Part shown: positions 44,081 through 52,213 of the stretch, one piece after another | How the letters are laid out: every line of letters starts with the position of its first letter | How positions within the stretch are numbered: position 1 is the stretch's first letter | Notes under the pieces: generated by a model | The model's input: only the letters and a program-made list of their open reading frames with translations | What the model was told of the DNA's origin: nothing | The model's database searches: none | Made by a program: the position numbers and the translations under genes | Source of the DNA: Peribacillus alkalitolerans | GTDB lineage: Bacteria; Bacillota; Bacilli; Bacillales; DSM-1321 | NCBI RefSeq assembly: GCF_010882125.1 | Contig: NZ_JAAGVZ010000020.1 | Coordinates: 1 to 57,835 of the forward strand | Length of the DNA: 57,835 nt | Direction: 5' to 3'

Positions 44081-44232
44081 TTTCTTTTATTACAAAAGTA
44101 TGTTATAGTTAATGAGCGATGAGCTGATTTGCATAAGTCGGAGTACACGCTTAAAGCACGTATGGATGTGGCCGTACGGTACCTCGCCGCAAATTTACGC
44201 AAAAAGACGTCTGTGTATGCAGGCGTCTTTTT
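44081..44232 (+). ncRNA. Candidate structured RNA with promoter and terminator, class unknown
   Basis: An extended -10 (TGTTATAGT, TATAGT at 44104-44109) with a weak -35 at 44081-44086 is followed by about 125 transcribed bases. The body folds by nested complementary pieces: ATTTGC (44127-44132) with GCAAAT (44189-44194), CGGAGTAC (44139-44146) with GTACCTCG (44179-44186), and CGTA (44159-44162) with TACG (44175-44178). A terminator (aaaaagacg/cgtcttttt, 44201-44232) closes it. I could not match it to a riboswitch class from memory. No gene begins within 200 bp, so it may be a small RNA rather than a leader. Confidence 0.5.
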
Positions 44233-44336
44233 CTATTGCCTTTTTTATTAAGGAGATAATATTTTCTGGTAGAAAGAGGAATTTTCTACTGAGTGACAAA
44301 TATATTATGGAGGAAGTCTAATAGATATTTTTTAGA

Positions 44337-44350
44337 CTGACTGGTCAGTT
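44337..44350 (+). promoter_or_regulatory. TetR-type operator-like palindrome
   Basis: actgactggtcagt has arms ACTGA and TCAGT, a pattern frequent in sites of TetR-family repressors. It is about 105 bp upstream of the frameshifted peptidase gene. No TetR gene is in the window. The remaining sequence between the RNA candidate and the peptidase holds no gene I can support. Confidence 0.35.
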
Positions 44351-44455
44351 TATTCGGATTAAAAATTTAGAAAATTAAAATAATAATTTGATAGATTGGA
44401 AAAATTATGTTTTAATTAAATAAACTGTATAGTCACTTTGAGGGGAGGGGGTATT

Positions 44456-45297
44456 TTGAATACCATGCCTTTAATGGATGAAAGGTTTATTAGTGTTAGA
44501 GGGGAAAATATTTATGTGAAGATTCTTGGTCAAGGTGAGCCACTAGTATTTTTACATGGCGGCCCTGGAGGGGAACATCGCTATTTTCTTCCTCATCTAG
44601 AGGGGCTAGCAGAATATTATCAATTAGTATTCTATGATCAGCGAGGCTGTGGAAGGTCTGAAGAATCCTCTGATAAAGAAGCTATACAATGGAGGAGGAA
44701 GTGGAAACTCTAGAAGCACTCCGCATCGAATTGGGCATAGCGAAACTGAATTTGATTGGTGAGTCTTGGGGATCCATGTTAGCACTGCTTTATTCAAGTA
44801 AATATCCTGAGAACATCAATAAGATTTTATTAACGGCTGCAGTTGGTCTAAAGTCCGATGATTATTTAAGTTTTGGAACGGATTTAGAAAACAGATTGAC
44901 CTCTGAAGAAAAGGGAAAATTCAACGGACTTGTGGAAGCCCTTAGTAAAGGAGAGGTTGATGTACAAGAGATTTTTAAAATTATAGATAAGTATTATGTC
45001 TTTAATCAGGAAGCTCTCGAATGGAAAACTCCTACTAAAAGCAACGCCGAGATAAATAAATATCTTGGTCAAGATATCATAAAAAATTATGATTTAACCG
45101 GTAAAAAGCACCTTTTGAAGAATGTCCCAATCCTTATAGCGCAAGGGGACCATGATATAAAACAACCTTCTATGCTACAAGAATCACTTTTACGATTTAT
45201 TCCTCATGCCCAACTTGAAGTCATTCAAGAATGCGGCCATTGGTCAGTTGTAGAGAAACCGTATGAATTAATGAAAATCATCAAAGAATTTTTTTGA
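44456..45297 (+). pseudogene. Proline iminopeptidase-like alpha/beta hydrolase, frameshifted
   Basis: The first part (from TTG 44456 or ATG 44465, behind ggggaggggg) carries the oxyanion motif LHGGPGGEHRYF and DQRGCGRS, then shifts into a wrong frame after about 44680 and stops at 44713. The second part, open to 45297, resumes with the family sequence MEEEVETLEALR, nucleophile GESWGS, the Asp in AQGDHD and the His in CGHWS. Loss of one base near 44682 explains it. All triad residues survive, so the break is recent or a sequencing error. Confidence 0.8.
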
Positions 45298-45327
45298 TAA
45301 AAATTAATTATTTTTGGAGGTAATCGC

Positions 45328-46860
45328 ATGGAAGCAAAGGTAATCGATCAATCAATCACTACAGCTTTGGAGAAATTTAAAACACTTGATGAAAAAATCA
45401 CGCATTTTTCAAGTATTTCAGGATTAATTGGATGGGATCAAAAAGTCATGGCACCTAAAAAGGGTAGAGCTACTTTTGCAAAAGCTAGTGGTACGTTCCG
45501 AACTGAAGAATTTAAAATGACCGTTTCAGATGAGATGGGTGAGCTATTACATATTCTAACTTCACCACAAGCTGTAGAGGTACTTGATGAGATCTCTAAA
45601 GCACAAGTAAGAGAGCGCAAGAATTTCTATGATAGGGCAAAAAACATTCCAGCTGAACAATATAAGGAATATGCTGTTTTAACTTCCCTGGCTAATGATG
45701 CATGGGAAGAGGCAAGGGCAAACAACGATTTTAAACACTTCCTACCTTTCCTTGAAAAGATTGTCGACTTCAATAAGAAGTTTATAGAAATCTTTGGATA
45801 TGAAAAACATCCATATGATGCATTATTGAATGAGTATGAGCCTGGTTTAACGGTGGAGAAACTAGATCCAATATTTGCTAAACTAAGAGAATCTAGTGTT
45901 ATGTTGCTAAAAAGAATTCAAAATTCATCATATAAAACACCTGACGAGATTTTTGAACAATCATATGTTGTAGCAAAACAGAAGGAATTTAACCAATATA
46001 TTTTGCCAATCATTGGTTTTGACATGGAAGCAGGCCGTCTGGATGAAACGGTTCATCCATTTGCTCAAACGATCAATACTGGCGATGTAAGGATTACGAC
46101 TCGCTATCTCGAAAATAATGTTCGTTCTGCATTATTTGGAACGATCCATGAAGCTGGTCATGGTATTTATGAACAGAATGTGAATCCTGATTTTGAAGGT
46201 ACTGTTTTACAAAGTGGTGCTTCATTTGGGATACATGAATCTCAATCGCGTTTCTTAGAAAACATGGTGGGACGTAGTGAAGAATTTTGGAATTACTTCT
46301 ATCCTAATCTACAAAAGTATTTCCCAGAGCAATTAGGAGAAGTAAAGGTAGAGGATTTTTATCGTGCAATCAATAAGGTAGCACCATCCTTTATTCGAGT
46401 AGAAGCGGATGAATTAACATACAACCTGCACATCATGATACGATATGAAATAGAAAAAGCACTGTTTGGTGGAGAAATCGAAGTGAAGGATCTACCGTCC
46501 ATTTGGAACAAAAAGATGGAGGAATATCTTGGTATAACACCAGATTCAGATACAAAAGGAGTCCTACAGGATGTACATTGGTCTTTTGGTGGGTTTGGAT
46601 ACTTTCCTTCCTATTCATTAGGAAACCTGTATGCTGCACAAATTTTAAATACAATCCAAAAGGAAATCCCAGATTTCTATATGAGTATCGAAAATGGTGA
46701 TTTTTCAAAAATTCAAACCTGGTTGAAAGAGAAAATCCATCAATATGGAAGATTACTTTCACCTAATGAACTGATTGTAAATGTAACTGGTGAAGAGTTA
46801 AACGCAGAATATCTTGTTGAATATTTAGAGAATAAGTATAGCAAAGTATATAAACTATAA
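45328..46860 (+). CDS. Carboxypeptidase M32 (Taq type)
   Basis: A 510-residue metallocarboxypeptidase. The zinc motif HEAGH lies in FGTIHEAGHGIYEQ near residue 275, with the further family motifs ESQSRFLENMVGR and a late GxFGYFPSYSLGN. Cytoplasmic and helical. The length matches the family (about 500). RBS ggaggtaa precedes the ATG. B. subtilis has the relative YpwA. It removes C-terminal residues from peptides. Confidence 0.93.
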   Translation: MEAKVIDQSITTALEKFKTLDEKITHFSSISGLIGWDQKVMAPKKGRATFAKASGTFRTEEFKMTVSDEMGELLHILTSPQAVEVLDEISKAQVRERKNFYDRAKNIPAEQYKEYAVLTSLANDAWEEARANNDFKHFLPFLEKIVDFNKKFIEIFGYEKHPYDALLNEYEPGLTVEKLDPIFAKLRESSVMLLKRIQNSSYKTPDEIFEQSYVVAKQKEFNQYILPIIGFDMEAGRLDETVHPFAQTINTGDVRITTRYLENNVRSALFGTIHEAGHGIYEQNVNPDFEGTVLQSGASFGIHESQSRFLENMVGRSEEFWNYFYPNLQKYFPEQLGEVKVEDFYRAINKVAPSFIRVEADELTYNLHIMIRYEIEKALFGGEIEVKDLPSIWNKKMEEYLGITPDSDTKGVLQDVHWSFGGFGYFPSYSLGNLYAAQILNTIQKEIPDFYMSIENGDFSKIQTWLKEKIHQYGRLLSPNELIVNVTGEELNAEYLVEYLENKYSKVYKL

Positions 46861-46874
46861 ATCTATTCATGGCG

Positions 46875-46911
46875 CGCCTCTAAGTTAGTACTTCAAATAG
46901 AGGCGAGCTTT
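46875..46911 (+). terminator. Probable terminator of the M32 gene
   Basis: cgcctct pairs with agaggcg around a 17-base loop, followed by agctttcc. The T tail is weak. Confidence 0.5.
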
Positions 46912-46950
46912 CCATTTAGATATGAATTATTATGAATGGGGGGCTTTACT

Positions 46951-47949
46951 ATGAAAGTCTTGATTATTGGAGGAACACGTTTTATTGGTCCATATGTCAT
47001 CAAGGAGTTATTGGAGTTGGGCCATGAGGTATCTGTTTTTAATAGAGGGGAATCAGAGTATATACTTCCAGCTGAAGTTGAATTCATTAAAGGGGACAGA
47101 GACTCAATAGAAAATCATCTATTGGAAATAAAAAAGTGTAAACCTGATGTTGTTCTTGATATGATTCCATTTACAGAAAAGCAGGCTAAGAAGGCGCAAG
47201 ATATCTTTTCTGGAGTTGCTGGAAGAATTGTTGGTATTAGTAGTGGGGATGTTTATCGTGCTTATGGGAGGCTAATTGGGTCAGAACCAGGAGATACAGT
47301 CCTTACCCCATCTAACGAAGAGTCACCACTGAGAGAGAAACGTTATCCTTTTCGTGGAAAATTTAAGGATAATCATCCAATGTATGATTATGACAAAATA
47401 TTAGTCGAACAAGTCTATTTAAATAATAAAAATATTCCTGGAACAATATTGAGATTACCAATGGTGTACGGACCTGGAGATCGACAGCACCGCTTATTTG
47501 AATATGTTAAAAGGATGAAGGACGATAGGCAAATAATTTTGATTGACAGAACTCTTGGAAATTGGAAAACTGCTAGAGCATATGTTGAGAACGTAGCTCA
47601 TGCTATTACGTTATCCCTCATCAACCCAAATTCGGCAAACAAAATTTATAATGTTGTAGAAAATAATTTCACTGAAACAAAATGGGTACACTTAATCAAA
47701 GATCATATGAATTGGGTGGGGAAAATTGAAATCATTTCGGATCATCCAAATGGATTAAATTTTGCACAAAATCTTGATATGGATTCCGAAAAAATCAGAA
47801 ATGAACTTGGGTATTCCGAAAAGGTTCCTTTTGAAGTAGGATTAGAAAGAACCATTAACTGGGAAATTAACCATTATCCAGATTTTGACCCACGAACGTT
47901 TTATGATAAAGACGATCAGTGGATAATAAATAACTTGAGTAAGACCTGA
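46951..47949 (+). CDS. NAD-dependent epimerase/dehydratase family protein
   Basis: A 332-residue extended SDR protein. The cofactor motif GGTRFIGPYV begins at about residue 7. A standard YxxxK is replaced by YDYDKILVEQVY (Tyr-x-x-x-Lys kept). The family includes nucleotide-sugar epimerases and mRNA-binding relatives. ATG 46951 follows gggggg. It is closely followed by the alkyltransferase-like gene. The substrate is unknown. Confidence 0.82.
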   Translation: MKVLIIGGTRFIGPYVIKELLELGHEVSVFNRGESEYILPAEVEFIKGDRDSIENHLLEIKKCKPDVVLDMIPFTEKQAKKAQDIFSGVAGRIVGISSGDVYRAYGRLIGSEPGDTVLTPSNEESPLREKRYPFRGKFKDNHPMYDYDKILVEQVYLNNKNIPGTILRLPMVYGPGDRQHRLFEYVKRMKDDRQIILIDRTLGNWKTARAYVENVAHAITLSLINPNSANKIYNVVENNFTETKWVHLIKDHMNWVGKIEIISDHPNGLNFAQNLDMDSEKIRNELGYSEKVPFEVGLERTINWEINHYPDFDPRTFYDKDDQWIINNLSKT

Positions 47950-47963
47950 AGAATTAGGAAGTG

Positions 47964-48284
47964 ATGAAATTGGAGACCTTTACAGAAAGAGTGATTACTA
48001 TAGTTCAACAAATCCCATCTGGAAAAGTCATGACATATGGGCAAATTGCAGGACTAGCAGGCAGTCCTAGAGGAGCTAGACAAGTGGTACGTATCCTTCA
48101 TTCAATGAGCAAGAAATACAATCTCCCATGGCATAGGGTTATTAATGCAAGAGGTGAAATTGGGTTAAAAGATGAAGAATCCGTCTTCTATCAGAAAATG
48201 ACCCTTGAAAATGAGGGAATAAAGTTTATTGATGGAACTTCTATTAATTTAGAGATATATCAATATGTTCCTCTGTCTTATTAA
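47964..48284 (+). CDS. Alkyltransferase-like protein (MGMT family without the active cysteine)
   Basis: A 106-residue protein of the O6-methylguanine-DNA methyltransferase DNA-binding fold. The helix-turn-helix with the arginine finger is seen in GQIAGLAGSPRGARQVVRIL. The active site PCHR is PWHR here (LPWHRVINARG), so it cannot transfer alkyl groups. Such proteins bind alkylated DNA and hand it to nucleotide excision repair. Start uncertain: ATG 47964 is only two bases from aggaag, TTG 47970 has better spacing. Confidence 0.88.
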   Translation: MKLETFTERVITIVQQIPSGKVMTYGQIAGLAGSPRGARQVVRILHSMSKKYNLPWHRVINARGEIGLKDEESVFYQKMTLENEGIKFIDGTSINLEIYQYVPLSY

Positions 48285-48384
48285 CCTTACATCTCCCAAA
48301 AAATTAGAAGTTCCTCCTCAAATCAAATATTTTATCTGGATGCAATGAGAGGATTAAAATACTCACTGCATTTTTTTTCTGGAA

Positions 48385-48534
48385 TTATTTAACTCGTTCT
48401 AGTTGGGATTCATGAACTAAAATTACTTTAAATTCATTGTATTTTTGACGGATTTCCCAGAAACCAGTTTCATACTTATAAATCACAATATAAGGAATCC
48501 CGTTGTAGATGACTTCTTCTTGTATTGGACTCAC
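48385..48534 (-). CDS. Small hypothetical protein
   Basis: A 49-residue minus-strand frame from GTG 48534 (MSPIQEEVIYNGIPYIVIYK) with a beta-like pattern (IYNGIPYIVIYKYE, FWEIRQKY, FKVILVHE) that looks protein-like. The aagga ribosome site is too close to the GTG, and no better start is in frame, so translation is uncertain. I do not recognise a family. Nothing else is seen between the alkyltransferase-like gene and niaP except the promoter. Confidence 0.45.
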   Translation of the reverse strand: MSPIQEEVIYNGIPYIVIYKYETGFWEIRQKYNEFKVILVHESQLERVK

Positions 48535-48728
48535 TCCTTGTGGGTCTTTTTTACTATAATAATAGAAAATGTATAGATTTGATTTTTTTAGATTGGGTGA
48601 TTTAAGACGGAAAAGTTCACTTTTTCTCTAAAATGCATATAAAACATTAAAAAAATATAACTCTAGGCATATTTTGATGTCTTTGTTTAAATTTTTTAGA
48701 ACTAGGAAGACAGATTCGTTAATAATTA

Positions 48729-48757
48729 ATGACAACTGTAAAGACAAGTGTTAATAT
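48729..48757 (+). promoter_or_regulatory. niaP promoter
   Basis: ATGACA (48729-48734) and TAATAT (48752-48757) are 17 bp apart. The spacer carries aaagacaagtgtta, which may be part of a NiaR site, but I cannot confirm the motif. Confidence 0.5.
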
Positions 48758-48842
48758 ACTGTTGGACCATAATGATGATTAAATATCTGCAATTTGGGCA
48801 TAAGATGGTTAATTAGTTGTTATATAAATTAAGGAGAAAACG

Positions 48843-50048
48843 ATGAAGAATAAGAAAGAAATTTCTAATAAAAAATTATTGGGGATTGCTGGACTTGGGT
48901 GGATGTTCGATGCCATGGACGTAGGAATGCTATCCTTTATTATTGTGGCATTGCAAAAGGATTGGGGTTTGTCCGTACAACAAATGGGTTGGATTGGAAG
49001 CATAAATTCTATTGGTATGGCCGTCGGGGCATTAGTTTTCGGATTGCTGGCAGATCGAATGGGCCGTAAGTGGGTTTTTATCATAACTTTACTATTATTT
49101 TCAATCGGAAGTGGTCTATCGGCATTTACAACAACTTTGGCCGCATTTTTGGTTTTAAGATTTTTGATTGGAATGGGTCTAGGTGGTGAATTACCGGTAG
49201 CATCGACTCTAGTCTCTGAAAGTGTGCCTGTGGAAAAACGTGGGAAAGTGGTTGTGCTGCTTGAAAGTTTCTGGGCCGGGGGTTGGTTAATCGCGGCTTT
49301 AATTTCTTTCTTTGTCATTCCTAAATTTGGTTGGCAAGCAGCCTTGTTAATCAGTGCTTTGCCTGCATTTTATGCTTTATATCTTCGATTGAACTTACCT
49401 GATTCTCCTAAATTTGAAGCTGTTAAGGTAAAAGAAAAACCTTCCATCCTTCAAAATATAGGAAGTGTGTGGTCAAAAAAACATGTTCGTCAAACGACTA
49501 TGCTTTGGATTCTTTGGTTTTGCGTAGTATTTTCTTATTATGGAATGTTCTTATGGTTACCAAGCGTAATGGTCATGAAAGGCTTTAGTATGATTAAGAG
49601 CTTCCAGTATGTACTAATAATGACCCTTGCACAATTGCCTGGTTATTTTACGGCTGCTTGGTTTATAGAACGTTTAGGAAGAAAATTTGTTTTAATAACG
49701 TATTTAATTGGAACTGCTGCTAGTGCATATTTCTTTGGATCTGCAGAATCATTTGCTTTATTACTAACATCGGGTATTTTCCTATCCTTCTTCAATCTTG
49801 GTGCGTGGGGGGCTTTATACGCTTATACACCTGAACAATATCCTACTGCCATTCGAGGTACTGGTGCAGGGATGGCGGCTTCATTTGGTAGGATTGGGGG
49901 AGTGTTAGGACCACTTCTTGTTGGTTATTTTGTGGCTCAAGAAATCTCTATAAATACAATTTTTACCATTTTCACCATCTCGATCCTGATTGGTGCACTT
50001 GCCGTTTTTGTACTTGGAAAAGAGACAAAACAAATGGAATTGGAATAA
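48843..50048 (+). CDS. niaP: Niacin transporter NiaP (MFS)
   Basis: A 401-residue MFS protein closely like B. subtilis NiaP (YceI): it starts with the KKLLGIAGLGWMFDAMDVGMLSF pattern and keeps GLLADRMGRKWVFIIT, GMGLGGELPVASTLVSE and PEQYPTAIRGTGAGMAASFGRIGG. NiaP takes up nicotinate. It is followed by nadE, so uptake and NAD synthesis sit together. RBS aaggag precedes the ATG. Confidence 0.9.
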   Translation: MKNKKEISNKKLLGIAGLGWMFDAMDVGMLSFIIVALQKDWGLSVQQMGWIGSINSIGMAVGALVFGLLADRMGRKWVFIITLLLFSIGSGLSAFTTTLAAFLVLRFLIGMGLGGELPVASTLVSESVPVEKRGKVVVLLESFWAGGWLIAALISFFVIPKFGWQAALLISALPAFYALYLRLNLPDSPKFEAVKVKEKPSILQNIGSVWSKKHVRQTTMLWILWFCVVFSYYGMFLWLPSVMVMKGFSMIKSFQYVLIMTLAQLPGYFTAAWFIERLGRKFVLITYLIGTAASAYFFGSAESFALLLTSGIFLSFFNLGAWGALYAYTPEQYPTAIRGTGAGMAASFGRIGGVLGPLLVGYFVAQEISINTIFTIFTISILIGALAVFVLGKETKQMELE

Positions 50049-50060
50049 TTGCAAATGTGA

Positions 50061-50088
50061 TAACTCAGCTTTATGCTGGGTTATTTTT
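50061..50088 (+). terminator. Intrinsic terminator of niaP
   Basis: aactcagc pairs with gctgggtt around tttat, then seven T. Confidence 0.85.
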
Positions 50089-50183
50089 TTGATAAAATTT
50101 GGCTTATTAATTTGTCTATCCCGAAATTGAAGCCTATAATTTATAGTAAATCATTTCAATAATCTGAAAGAGGTGTTTACTTC

Positions 50184-51005
50184 ATGAGTATTCAAGAGAA
50201 AATCATTGCTGATTTGAACGTGAAGCCTGAAATTGACGCTAAAGAAGAAATAAGAAAAAGAATCGATTTTTTAAAAGACTATTTAAAGCAATCTAAAGCA
50301 AAAGGTTTTGTGTTAGGAATTAGTGGTGGTCAAGATTCCACTTTAGCTGGAAGATTAGCTCAGTTATCGGTAGAGGAATTAAGGAAGGAAGGGTATGAGG
50401 CTTCCTTCACAGCTGTTCGTCTACCTTATGGAGTGCAACAGGACGAAGAGGATGCACAAAGATCAATGGAATTTATTAGAGCCGATAAAGAGTACACGTT
50501 CAATATTAAAAAGGCTGTAGATGAAGTAAAGGAAGAATACGATAACATGACTTCTGGGGCGCCGTTAAAGGATTTCCAAAAAGGAAATGTAAAAGCCCGT
50601 GTGAGAATGATTGCACAGTATGCTATTGGTGGCCAGGAAAGCTATCTTGTTATAGGGACGGATCATGCCGCAGAAGCAGTTACAGGTTTCTATACGAAGT
50701 ATGGTGATGGTGGGGCTGATATCCTACCTCTATCAGGTTTGAACAAAAGACAAGGCCGTGTATTATTAAAAGAGCTTGGAGCAGATGAACGACTTTACTT
50801 AAAAACACCAACAGCGGATTTACTAGACCAAAAACCTGGACAAGCAGACGAAACTGAATTAGGTATTTCATATGAAGAATTAGATGATTATTTAGAAGGA
50901 AAAACGGTTTCTACTGAAGCTGCAGAGAAAATTGAAAAAAGGTACTTAATGTCTGAGCATAAACGACAAATGCCAGCAACGATGTTTGATGAATGGTGGA
51001 AATAA
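50184..51005 (+). CDS. nadE: NH3-dependent NAD+ synthetase
   Basis: A 273-residue enzyme that amidates deaminated NAD with ATP and ammonia. The ATP-pyrophosphatase loop [11 protein letters not shown] is near residue 48, and [26 protein letters not shown] is the family's binding region. It lacks a glutaminase domain, as in B. subtilis NadE (272 residues). RBS aaagaggtg precedes the ATG. Confidence 0.96.
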   Translation: MSIQEKIIADLNVKPEIDAKEEIRKRIDFLKDYLKQSKAKGFVLGISGGQDSTLAGRLAQLSVEELRKEGYEASFTAVRLPYGVQQDEEDAQRSMEFIRADKEYTFNIKKAVDEVKEEYDNMTSGAPLKDFQKGNVKARVRMIAQYAIGGQESYLVIGTDHAAEAVTGFYTKYGDGGADILPLSGLNKRQGRVLLKELGADERLYLKTPTADLLDQKPGQADETELGISYEELDDYLEGKTVSTEAAEKIEKRYLMSEHKRQMPATMFDEWWK

Positions 51006-51020
51006 TTATAGGTGAACAAT

Positions 51021-51068
51021 GGGTGATTTAAGAAAGTTAAGCTTCTTGAATCACCCTTATTTTTTTTA
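51021..51068 (+). terminator. Intrinsic terminator of nadE
   Basis: gggtgatttaagaa pairs with ttcttgaatcaccc around agttaagc, then a T run. Confidence 0.88.
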
Positions 51069-51138
51069 ACTAAATTTATTTTTACCTGTCTTTGATAATT
51101 GAATATTGTCTAAAACGTAATCTTCTAGGGATAAAAAT

Positions 51139-51228
51139 TTAGTAACCAATAGAACGTTTGATTCTCTGATAGAGCATCCATCCTATTAATATGATTGGCA
51201 TCAAATATGACCATACTTGTGATTCCAT
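51139..51228 (-). CDS. Possible small membrane protein
   Basis: A 29-residue minus-strand frame beginning MESQVWSYLMPIILIGWMLY with one hydrophobic segment and a basic tail ending RSIGY. The ribosome site is weak. The rest of this 540-bp gap is AT-rich without other genes. Confidence 0.3.
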   Translation of the reverse strand: MESQVWSYLMPIILIGWMLYQRIKRSIGY

Positions 51229-51418
51229 TAACTTACCAATATTTTACCTCTAATAATACTTTTTAGATTAATAGAAAATTCTAAACTATTTTTCTTACAT
51301 AAGGTAAAGCAAGAAAAAAGCTTGCCATTAAATAATGTAAAAAACAAAAAAAACTAATAAAAATTAAGAGAAAAGCCAAAAAAATTTCTGTTACAAATTC
51401 CCAAAAATTTTCTTGTTA

Positions 51419-51521
51419 TTGTATATCATTTATTTCATCTCGTATGATTATTTTGAATAATGTCAAAATTTTCATATATATTTCATAAGGAGGAGAATTG
51501 TTTTCGCCATTATTAGTGTAA
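51419..51521 (+). promoter_or_regulatory. Promoter and possible leader peptide upstream of the ECF operon
   Basis: TTGTAT (51419-51424) and TATGAT (51443-51448) are 18 bp apart. Downstream, a very strong ribosome site (aaggaggag, 51488-51495) is followed by TTG and only six more codons before TAA (51498-51521). The S-component gene has its own ribosome site further on. A leader peptide is possible but unproven. Confidence 0.35.
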
Positions 51522-51554
51522 GGATTAATTGATAATAAAAAAGGAGTGGTTTTC

Positions 51555-52118
51555 ATGCAAAGAAGTAAATTGTCAACAAAAACCATTGTTGCGGTTGGTA
51601 TTGGTGCAGCAGTATTTGTAATTTTAGGACGCTTTGTCTCTATCCCATCTGGAATTCCGAATACATCAATTGAAACAACATATGCATTTCTTGCTTTAAT
51701 GTCTGTTGTATTTGGTCCTATTGCTGGAGGATTAATTGGATTAATTGGGCACGCCCTAAAAGACGCGATAATTTATGGCTCACCTTGGTGGAGCTGGGTT
51801 GTTGTATCTGCATTTGTTGGATTAGGATTGGGGTTAGCTAAAAAGAAAATCAATATTCAAGAAGGGGTATTTGGACCAAAGCAAATTGTTACCTTTAATA
51901 TTGTCCAAGTAATTGTTCAAGCAATTGGGTGGGGTGTTGTGGCTCCTGTCTTGGATATTGTCATTTATGCAGAGCCTGTAAATAAAGTATTTACGCAAGG
52001 AATCGTTGCAGGTATTGCAAACATGGTTAGTGTAGGGGTTCTAGGAACGATCTTACTTTCAGCTTATGCAAAGACACGTACAAAAAGTGGAAGCTTGGAT
52101 AAAGAAGAAACGATGTAA
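51555..52118 (+). CDS. ECF transporter S component, UPF0397 family
   Basis: A 187-residue membrane protein with five to six helices, of the UPF0397/DUF1393 family of substrate-binding S components for ECF-type vitamin transporters. Databases often label such proteins riboflavin-type. The substrate cannot be told from sequence. ATG 51555 follows aaggag. Genes for the energising module come next, after a terminator-like hairpin. Confidence 0.85.
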   Translation: MQRSKLSTKTIVAVGIGAAVFVILGRFVSIPSGIPNTSIETTYAFLALMSVVFGPIAGGLIGLIGHALKDAIIYGSPWWSWVVVSAFVGLGLGLAKKKINIQEGVFGPKQIVTFNIVQVIVQAIGWGVVAPVLDIVIYAEPVNKVFTQGIVAGIANMVSVGVLGTILLSAYAKTRTKSGSLDKEETM

Positions 52119-52154
52119 TTTGGCATTTTACCTGATTTTAATTTTTTTTACTAA

Positions 52155-52187
52155 GGGGCTGGCTCAATATTTGAGTCAGGCTCTTTC
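52155..52187 (+). terminator. Terminator-like hairpin between S and ATPase genes
   Basis: gggctggctcaa pairs with ttgagtcaggct around tat, then a short T-rich tail. Partial read-through would give more S component than ATPase. Confidence 0.7.
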
Positions 52188-52213
52188 TTAATTATGTTTG
52201 TAGGAGATTTGTA

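Noticed and set aside
44112-44321. 69-codon frame over the RNA candidate
   Set aside because: It crosses a strong terminator and has no ribosome site or protein-like pattern.
51440-51470. ctcgtatgat segment that recalls the start of a purine riboswitch, before the ECF operon
   Set aside because: The required GTTTCTACC and the closing strand are absent, so it is not a purine riboswitch.
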